A stretch of DNA of 64,000 nucleotides from Sphingomonas sp. IW22. GTDB taxonomy: Bacteria; Pseudomonadota; Alphaproteobacteria; Sphingomonadales; Sphingomonadaceae. Within the stretch, counting starts at the first letter, position 1. Each line of letters starts with the position of its first letter. Positions 30,262 through 35,020 of this stretch are shown here, in pieces. The DNA is taken from positions 1 to 64,000 of the forward strand of contig NZ_JBGGWB010000009.1 in the NCBI RefSeq assembly GCF_041321155.1. The letters run 5' to 3'. Position numbers and translations under genes: made by a program. The notes beneath the pieces were generated by a model. That model saw only the letters and a program-made list of their open reading frames with translations, ran no database searches and was not told the DNA's origin.

Positions 30262-30393
30262 GGGCTCGCTCGGCACTTTATGCCCTGCTTCGGCAGGCTT
30301 CATACTACCATCCTCGACCGCCGCGCTGATTTCGCAAAGCGTGAGGGGGGACGTAGAGCAGCAATGCACACACCGAACGTGCCGGGCGAGCCT
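30262..30393 (+). ncRNA. Candidate DRT3 non-coding RNA with ACACAC template
   Basis: Immediately downstream of drt3b. A 14-bp long-range helix (30263-30276 with 30379-30392, one U-G pair, and a further G-U at its base) encloses a domain with a UUCG-capped hairpin (stem CCTGC/GCAGG at 30284-30297, supported by an outer TATG/CATA at 30279 and 30301), a second hairpin (CGCGCT at 30322 with AGCGTG at 30338), and the single-stranded tract CACACAC at 30367-30373. The ACACAC (30368-30373) lies five bases before the closing helix, the arrangement expected of a bounded RT template. No credible ORF explains the region. True ends are unknown; the transcript may extend to about 30600. Confidence 0.72.
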
Positions 30394-30632
30394 ACCGCAT
30401 TATTTCTCATACGGCCTTGCCCTCTTGAGACGACGAGGTTTGGGGACAATCCGCCTCACACGGGTCCGTGTAGCCGAAATGAGACGTGTTCTCGTTAGGT
30501 CTAGGGCCATAGGAGAATACGACCCCCTAGTCGGCAGATGGTTCAAAATAGCACCTGTTAATCAGATACCTAAGCGTTGGCAGATGCCAGCGCTCGGCTA
30601 TGGTGTTCGTGCAATAAACGCAGGGACATCAA
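30394..30632 (+). other. Structured gene-free region between candidate ncRNA and resolvase
   Basis: Holds three further hairpins: ACACG-GGTC-CGTGT at 30458-30471, CTAGGG/CCCTAG at 30501-30530, and a 7-bp GC-rich stem GCGTTGG/CCAGCGC at 30574-30593. A 9-bp direct repeat CTGTTAATC occurs at 30253 and 30555, bracketing the whole candidate RNA. The region may be the 3' part of the ncRNA, its terminator, the promoter/res site of the resolvase, or several of these. Confidence 0.45.
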
Positions 30633-31211
30633 ATGCTTATCGGCTACGCGCGAACCAGCACGACCGAGCAGACCGCCGGCTTACAGGCCCAGCTTCGAGA
30701 ACTCGGTGCAACGGGTTGCAACGAAAAGGTCTTTTTCGAACAGGTATCTTCGGTTGCGGTCCGGACGCAGCTCGAAGCTGCGCTAGATTTCGTGCGCGAG
30801 GGCGACACCTTGGCCGTGACGCGGCTGGATCGGCTTGCTCGATCCACGGCGGACCTGCTTGCCATCATCGCGCGGCTTGAGGTGAAGGGCGTATCCCTTC
30901 GCATCTTAGATTTCGGCGGAACATCGGTGGATACGAAGTCGCCTTCCGGCAGGTTGATGCTGACCATGTTCGGCGCGCTCGCCCAATTCGAGCGTGAGCT
31001 GATGCTGACCCGGCAGCGGGAGGGGATTGAGAAGGCAAAGGCGGAGGGCCGCTACAAGGGGAGGGTGCCAACCGCGCGGGCGAAGGCCAAGGATGTGTTC
31101 GCCCTGTCGGATGCTGGTACCGGCGCAAAGGCAATAGCGGCGAAGCTCTCGATCTCCCGGGCCTCGGTTTATCGAATATTGGCCGACAGCAAGCCGGGTG
31201 TCCGAGCATGA
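30633..31211 (+). CDS. Serine recombinase, resolvase/invertase family
   Basis: A 192-residue small serine recombinase. The catalytic serine is Ser9 in IGYARTST; other landmarks are the LAVTRLDRLARS arginine segment, GGTSVDTKSPSGRLMLTMFGALAQFERELM, and a C-terminal HTH of the Hin type (GTGAKAIAAKLSISRASVYRIL). The family resolves cointegrates or inverts segments. No transposase of the Tn3 type is present, so it may be a relic, an island-resolution enzyme, or an invertase acting on an unrecognised site. Translation of the next gene is coupled through an ATGA overlap. Confidence 0.92.
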   Translation: MLIGYARTSTTEQTAGLQAQLRELGATGCNEKVFFEQVSSVAVRTQLEAALDFVREGDTLAVTRLDRLARSTADLLAIIARLEVKGVSLRILDFGGTSVDTKSPSGRLMLTMFGALAQFERELMLTRQREGIEKAKAEGRYKGRVPTARAKAKDVFALSDAGTGAKAIAAKLSISRASVYRILADSKPGVRA

Positions 31212-31669
31212 GCGGGAACTGGTATAATGGCTTCTCGCCAGCCGACCGGACCAAGGGCGCCAACTTGCTCCGGCGCGCGCTGCGCGAGGGTACCGTCCTC
31301 CCGGCGAGCATCTGCTCCATGTGCGGCAGGGTGCCTTCGGGGCTTGGTTATCATAATGAAGACTACAGGAAGCCGCTGACGGCCTATCCCATCTGTCGCC
31401 GCTGCCACTATGCGATCCATATCCGCTTTCGGCGACCTTACTATTGGCGCGAGTTTATCGCACCGCTGGATCGGAATGGATGGTTCCAGAACCTCACCCC
31501 TGATCCGGCGTCCTTATATCGACCTTACGACCTCACCTATCCCGAGGGCGGCACCGCTCACTCACTGCTGACCGGCGGCTCTTACGCAACTTGCAGGCAG
31601 TCAGTAGCGCACAATCTTGCCTACCTATTTAGCCCGATGCCTTTCCAGATTGAGGTCGCTGGCGAATAG
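31208..31669 (+). CDS. Small zinc-binding HNH-like protein
   Basis: A 153-residue protein whose start overlaps the resolvase stop by 4 bases. It has two CxxC pairs, Cys36/Cys39 and Cys63/Cys66, with His67 and His71 after the second and a GYHNEDYRKPL segment between them. This pattern resembles a treble-clef HNH nuclease fold, with YHNEDY at the first-His position, but the final catalytic residues cannot be assigned with confidence. A role as a nuclease or DNA-binding accessory is possible. Its last 45 bases overlap the convergent XRE gene. Confidence 0.6.
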   Translation: MSGNWYNGFSPADRTKGANLLRRALREGTVLPASICSMCGRVPSGLGYHNEDYRKPLTAYPICRRCHYAIHIRFRRPYYWREFIAPLDRNGWFQNLTPDPASLYRPYDLTYPEGGTAHSLLTGGSYATCRQSVAHNLAYLFSPMPFQIEVAGE

Positions 31670-31861
31670 GGCGCCGGGATCGACGCCCAAGGTCCGTGCA
31701 ATCTTTTCTACGACGATGATTGTCGGTGCGCGGACGCCGCGCTCGATGCCGCTCATGTAGGTTCTATGGACGCCTACCCTGTCCGCAAACTCGTCCTGCG
31801 AAAGGTCGGCGGCGTCGCGTAGCGCACGCACGTTACGGCCAAATCGCACTCTGATGTCCAT
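31625..31861 (-). CDS. XRE-family transcriptional regulator
   Basis: A 78-residue Cro/C1-type regulator, almost all of it one HTH domain: VRALRDAADLSQDEFADRVGVHRTYMSGIERGVRAPTI. The ATG at 31861 gives the usual MDIRVRFG opening; an upstream ATG at 31900 would add 13 residues. It reads away from the DUF4236 gene and 175 bases separate the two starts, so it may control that gene, itself or the island cassette. No operator could be assigned. Confidence 0.85.
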   Translation of the reverse strand: MDIRVRFGRNVRALRDAADLSQDEFADRVGVHRTYMSGIERGVRAPTIIVVEKIARTLGVDPGALFASDLNLERHRAK

Positions 31862-32036
31862 CGGCGAGGATGGATCATAATGTCGCCTTTCGAGCGACAT
31901 CTCATAGGCTACATTACTATTGGTTCGAGCCTACCAACTCTGTAGACTATCGGCTGCGCGCGGCCCGTTTTCGGTGAATGTACATCGGATCGTGAAGCCC
32001 GCTGCGACGGTGGCCGCATGTTCGGGAGAGTTTCAC

Positions 32037-32537
32037 ATGGGTTTCAGGTTCCGGCAGGTGCTCAGCGTGGTGCCCGGATTGCGGCTTAATCTAAGCAAGA
32101 GCGGCATCTCAACCAGCTTGGGAGTTCAGGGGGCTACCGCGAACATCAGCAAGAATGGTGTCAGAGGGACGGTCGGTATTCCGGGGTCCGGCGTATCATA
32201 TTCCAAAATGTTTTTACGATCTGGTAGGGGCGTTCCGTCTTCGGTTTCGCGCGCAACCGAGCCGAAAAGTTCGCTGGGTCAGGAAAGAAAAAATCCGCGC
32301 ACCTCCCATATAAACGACGAAGCATTGGCTGACCTCTATCTGCTGACCGCCCATCTTGTTGTGGGGAACGCAAACGCGTCTCCCAGTTGGCTCCAGCGAC
32401 AATTTCGAATTGAATATATTGAAGCTGCCGAACTGATTGAGCAGTTGGAGGCCGGGGGAATCGTTTCACCTCCAGATAAAATCGGAAGGCGGAAAGTCTT
32501 GGTTGACGTCCAAAGCCTCCCTGAACTGCCGGAATAG
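32037..32537 (+). CDS. DUF4236 protein with C-terminal FtsK-gamma-like winged helix
   Basis: A 166-residue protein with two parts. Residues 1-60 match DUF4236: MGFRFRQVLSVVPGLRLNLSK, SGISTSLGVQGATANISKNGVR and TVGIPGSGVSYS. After a serine-rich linker, residues about 95-160 resemble the FtsK gamma domain (LADLYLLTAHLVVGNANAS, WLQRQFRIEYIEAAELIEQLEAGGIVSP), the winged helix that in FtsK reads KOPS sequences. There is no ATPase motor between them. The ATG at 32037 is preferred because it starts the domain exactly; a longer in-frame reading begins at 31920. It ends one base before the large palindrome. Function unknown; DNA or membrane targeting can be imagined. Confidence 0.75.
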   Translation: MGFRFRQVLSVVPGLRLNLSKSGISTSLGVQGATANISKNGVRGTVGIPGSGVSYSKMFLRSGRGVPSSVSRATEPKSSLGQERKNPRTSHINDEALADLYLLTAHLVVGNANASPSWLQRQFRIEYIEAAELIEQLEAGGIVSPPDKIGRRKVLVDVQSLPELPE

Positions 32538-32538
32538 A

Positions 32539-32688
32539 ATAGGGGTTAGCGGCGGGCGGCGGCGGGGAATTGCAACCGCCGCTGTACGGGCCTGAGCGCA
32601 GAGGCGCTTAATCGTGGGCGCACCCCCGCGCTCAGCCCCTCCCAGCCGCTGCTGCAATTCCCCGCCGCCGCCCGCCGCTAACCCCTAT
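32539..32688. repeat. 150-bp near-perfect palindrome between convergent genes
   Basis: The outer arms 32539-32574 and 32653-32688 are exact reverse complements over 36 bp. Pairing stays in register toward the centre (near 32613) through short mismatched steps, including a perfect 8-bp block CTGAGCGC/GCGCTCAG at 32592 and 32628. The whole segment can form one long hairpin or cruciform. It begins one base after the DUF4236 stop and includes the stop codon of the facing gene. No T-run is present, and no target-site duplication is visible. Confidence 0.9.
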
Positions 32689-34097
32689 GCGTCATTTGTT
32701 TGTGGGTCCGGCTCATCGAACGCTGCCTTCATCCTTTGGACGATCTCCAACCAGTCACCCGTGAGCGCGTGGCGACGCTGTTCTCCGGCACGGAGACGAA
32801 TATTCAGGTTCTGCCGAGAAATGAGGCCAGCGCGCTCTAAACGATCCATCAGCCGGCGGGGGGCGGGGCCGTTCTCGCCGGTCTCGTCGATGCCGCCGGA
32901 GGTCAGCAATGCCGAGAATACTGGCATGAAGGCGACGCCAGCCGCTTGGGCGCAGTCGGCCACCAGCGAGACCATACCGGCTACCTCATGCAATGTGGCT
33001 CGTCTCGGCTCCTCACACATCGCGCAGAAGACCGCCCACCTACTGCCGGCTCTGCGAACAGCGTCGTCCCGTACTTGTCCGAGCAGGTCCGCGAGCGGGT
33101 GCTCTGTTTTGCAACGCGTTGCACGGACGGCGTTGCGCACCGCCGACAGGTATCGGGTTTCCGCTCGCACGCGATCCCGGTACTTGGCGTAGTATATCTG
33201 ATGAACCGTCTTCGTGCGTGCAAAGCCGACTACGGCTGAGCCGAGACGACGACCGCCAAGTTCTGTCTCACCGTATCGCCGCAAGCCGGTCTCACTGTGG
33301 GCTTGAGGAACAGTATGAGCGAGACGTTCCATCAGCGCTTCCGCTGATGAGTGCCGTCGCTCGAAGTTCGCTTCCGCGTACAGAACAATGAGATTGGCCC
33401 AGTCGAGCCTCAATGCCATAGCCTCCGACCGAGCGATGAGACGGGTTTCCTCCTGCCAATGAACAAACCCCGCCGACACCGGCCCGATTGCATCCAACAC
33501 CCAACGACGTAGCTGGACTTCGACGATTTCGATGAAAGCGTCGGCGAACGCTGGACCCAGCTTTTCCTGAGCCTCGATAGGCCGGGGTACAGCGTTATCG
33601 GCGCCACCTAGCGCCATGTCACCTTGTTCGATTGCTGCCGCTGCAAAGAAGGCTTGCGGTACCATCGCGAGCAGTTCCTCTCGCGCCATTTGGTCTGGAA
33701 GCGCGACCAATGGATGATGGAGGATACGGGTCGGATTAATGCTGATGCTGAGCGACACCTTAACGCGATCAGCATCTTGCCGCGCGTCGAGGAAGGTCTC
33801 GTTCATGAGCCAGTTGGCACCGGGCCGGAACGTCGTCCTGTAATATTCTGACGGTTTATCTGAGATTGCCGACCATGCACGGTTTTGGTCCTCACGTGAG
33901 GTGAGCGCCGCTCGGTAGCGTCGAAACAGGTCGTGTACAGCGTCGCGGCTGGTGGCCGATATCCAGCCCGTTACCCGCATACGTATCAAGTCGATCATCA
34001 TATCGTCGCGGGTGGGCCGCGCTGCCAGATCGAGTGCCTTTACGCCGTTCCGGGAACGCTGGCGCGGTCGAAGATCATACCGGGGATGCATTGCCAT
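32685..34097 (-). CDS. Island protein of unknown function
   Basis: A 470-residue protein I do not recognise. Two patches, LSISINPTRILHHPL (about 117-131) and IYYAKYRDRVRAETRYLSA (about 308-326), loosely recall the N-terminal and Arg/Glu-rich strands of replication initiators of the gene II/RstA type, and the C-terminus (RRLMDRLERAGLISRQ onward) looks like a winged helix. No complete HUH or Tyr motif could be confirmed, so a Rep role is only a guess. Two ATGs (34097, 34091) could start it. Its stop codon lies within the arm of the 150-bp palindrome. Composition is GC-rich, closer to the host than the RT operon. Confidence 0.6.
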   Translation of the reverse strand: MAMHPRYDLRPRQRSRNGVKALDLAARPTRDDMMIDLIRMRVTGWISATSRDAVHDLFRRYRAALTSREDQNRAWSAISDKPSEYYRTTFRPGANWLMNETFLDARQDADRVKVSLSISINPTRILHHPLVALPDQMAREELLAMVPQAFFAAAAIEQGDMALGGADNAVPRPIEAQEKLGPAFADAFIEIVEVQLRRWVLDAIGPVSAGFVHWQEETRLIARSEAMALRLDWANLIVLYAEANFERRHSSAEALMERLAHTVPQAHSETGLRRYGETELGGRRLGSAVVGFARTKTVHQIYYAKYRDRVRAETRYLSAVRNAVRATRCKTEHPLADLLGQVRDDAVRRAGSRWAVFCAMCEEPRRATLHEVAGMVSLVADCAQAAGVAFMPVFSALLTSGGIDETGENGPAPRRLMDRLERAGLISRQNLNIRLRAGEQRRHALTGDWLEIVQRMKAAFDEPDPQTNDA

Positions 34098-34282
34098 CAG
34101 CGATGTCGCGCCATCTTCGGGCCTTCGTGTGAGTTAGTAGAGCCGTATCTTAGCATCAGACGGGGACTGGATGGCCACCGCTACATCGTCCGAATGCGGA
34201 ATGGCTGAAACGACCGTGCAGGGAACTTGAACAGGGGGGCGAAAGAATACTATTCGGCCAAACGAACTGAATAGGATTTGTC

Positions 34283-34804
34283 GTGGGTACAAGTAGCGCA
34301 TGGACGCCAGAACGCCGGGCTGCGCAGGCAGAGCGGATACGTAATACGAAACCTTGGGCTGCCTCGACCGGTCCGCGCACGACAGAGGGGAAGGCGGCCT
34401 CTTGCCGCAATGCTTACAAGGGCGCGGCAAGACCGCGCTTGCGAGCCGCGGCGCGCGTGGGTGCGTTGACGTTGCGGGTCGTCAAGGTTCTGAACGAACT
34501 TCACGGTCGCCCGGTGTTAAGTGCGGAACCAGCTTCCCGACCGCATAGCCCCGCAGCTTTCTGCCACGACCGGCGCATGAAGCGATTTCAGGAACTTGAG
34601 GCTCAACGGAAAGCGGCGGTAGCCGAGTATCTCGCCCTCGTTGAGGCCTTGAGTGATACACAAAACCTGTTACACAAGGTGTTGGAGCAGTGGGCTAAGG
34701 GATTGAAAACAGGTGGTTCCGGTAGGGCGGCTTCTTCCCCCCTCGGCTCCACCATCCTTCCCGTTCCGATGACACGTTCGGCCAGCCCGGTAGCTGACGG
34801 CTGA
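34283..34804 (+). CDS. Small conserved protein reading through attR
   Basis: A 173-residue protein with GTG start. Its N-terminus TPERRAAQAERIRNTKPW..STGPRTTEGKA..CRNAYKG matches a widespread family of short basic proteins found in alphaproteobacterial accessory DNA; function unknown. Residues about 98-135 form a helical or coiled-coil segment. The last 20 or so residues, from GSGRAASSPLGST on, are encoded by attR and host DNA beyond it, so they depend on the integration site. A CTATTCGG/CTGAATAG inverted repeat (34250-34274) sits just before the start and could be an operator. Confidence 0.6.
   Translation: MGTSSAWTPERRAAQAERIRNTKPWAASTGPRTTEGKAASCRNAYKGAARPRLRAAARVGALTLRVVKVLNELHGRPVLSAEPASRPHSPAAFCHDRRMKRFQELEAQRKAAVAEYLALVEALSDTQNLLHKVLEQWAKGLKTGGSGRAASSPLGSTILPVPMTRSASPVADG
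34738..34755 (+). repeat. attR: 18-bp direct repeat of tRNA-Ala 3' end
   Basis: Identical to 24873-24890. The tRNA sequence 5' of these 18 bases is not repeated here, so this copy is not a second tRNA gene. Confidence 0.9.
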
Positions 34805-34964
34805 ACCCCCTTTCGATATCCGGGTTTGATCGCGGCCGTTGCAAGACTTGGCTGCGGGGGCTTGCTCTATTTCTGCCCTTTGACAGCCGCTACAGCCGCT
34901 CGCGCACTGGCGCCGGTGCAGCTAGCGAGACCTGCTAGCCCGCGCTCAGGTGGCACTCTGGCGC

Positions 34965-34999
34965 AAAAAAAAGGGCGGCCGCGTCACACGCGACCGCCC
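34965..34999 (-). terminator. Intrinsic terminator of the TonB receptor gene
   Basis: On the minus strand an 11-pair GC stem with one mismatch and a 5-base loop is followed by a run of eight T. It lies 22 bases beyond the receptor stop codon. Confidence 0.9.
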
Positions 35000-35020
35000 A
35001 CATGCCTTTCGGCGGGAGGA

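Larger units (their letters stand above)
24873..34755. mobile_element. Genomic island integrated in tRNA-Ala, carrying a DRT3-type defence operon
   Basis: A 9.9-kb segment bounded by an 18-bp direct repeat of the tRNA-Ala 3' end. The integrase gene sits next to the tRNA and reads away from it, the standard layout of tRNA-targeted integrative elements. Cargo differs from the flanks: the RT operon is clearly AT-richer with codons (ATA, TTA, AAT) rare in the neighbours, while the right third is closer to host composition, implying assembly from more than one source. There are no phage structural or conjugation genes, so it is probably a mobilisable island or satellite that relies on another element to move. 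Boundaries are read directly from the repeat. Confidence 0.88.

Noticed and set aside
30280..30880. Small reading frames inside the region after drt3b
   Set aside because: They have atypical composition, lack ribosome-binding sites and run across several hairpins or into the resolvase in another frame. The region is better read as non-coding.
32539..32688. Integron attC site
   Set aside because: attC has RYYYAAC on the 5' side and GTTRRRY on the 3' side; here GTTAGC is on the left and GCTAAC on the right, the opposite order, and the outer arms are perfectly complementary with no extrahelical bases. No integron integrase is present.
24873..34755. Prophage
   Set aside because: No capsid, tail, portal, terminase, lysis or repressor cassette; only integrase, one XRE protein and cargo.
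34738..34755. Second tRNA-Ala gene
   Set aside because: Only the last 18 bases of the tRNA are repeated; D-arm and anticodon arm are absent.
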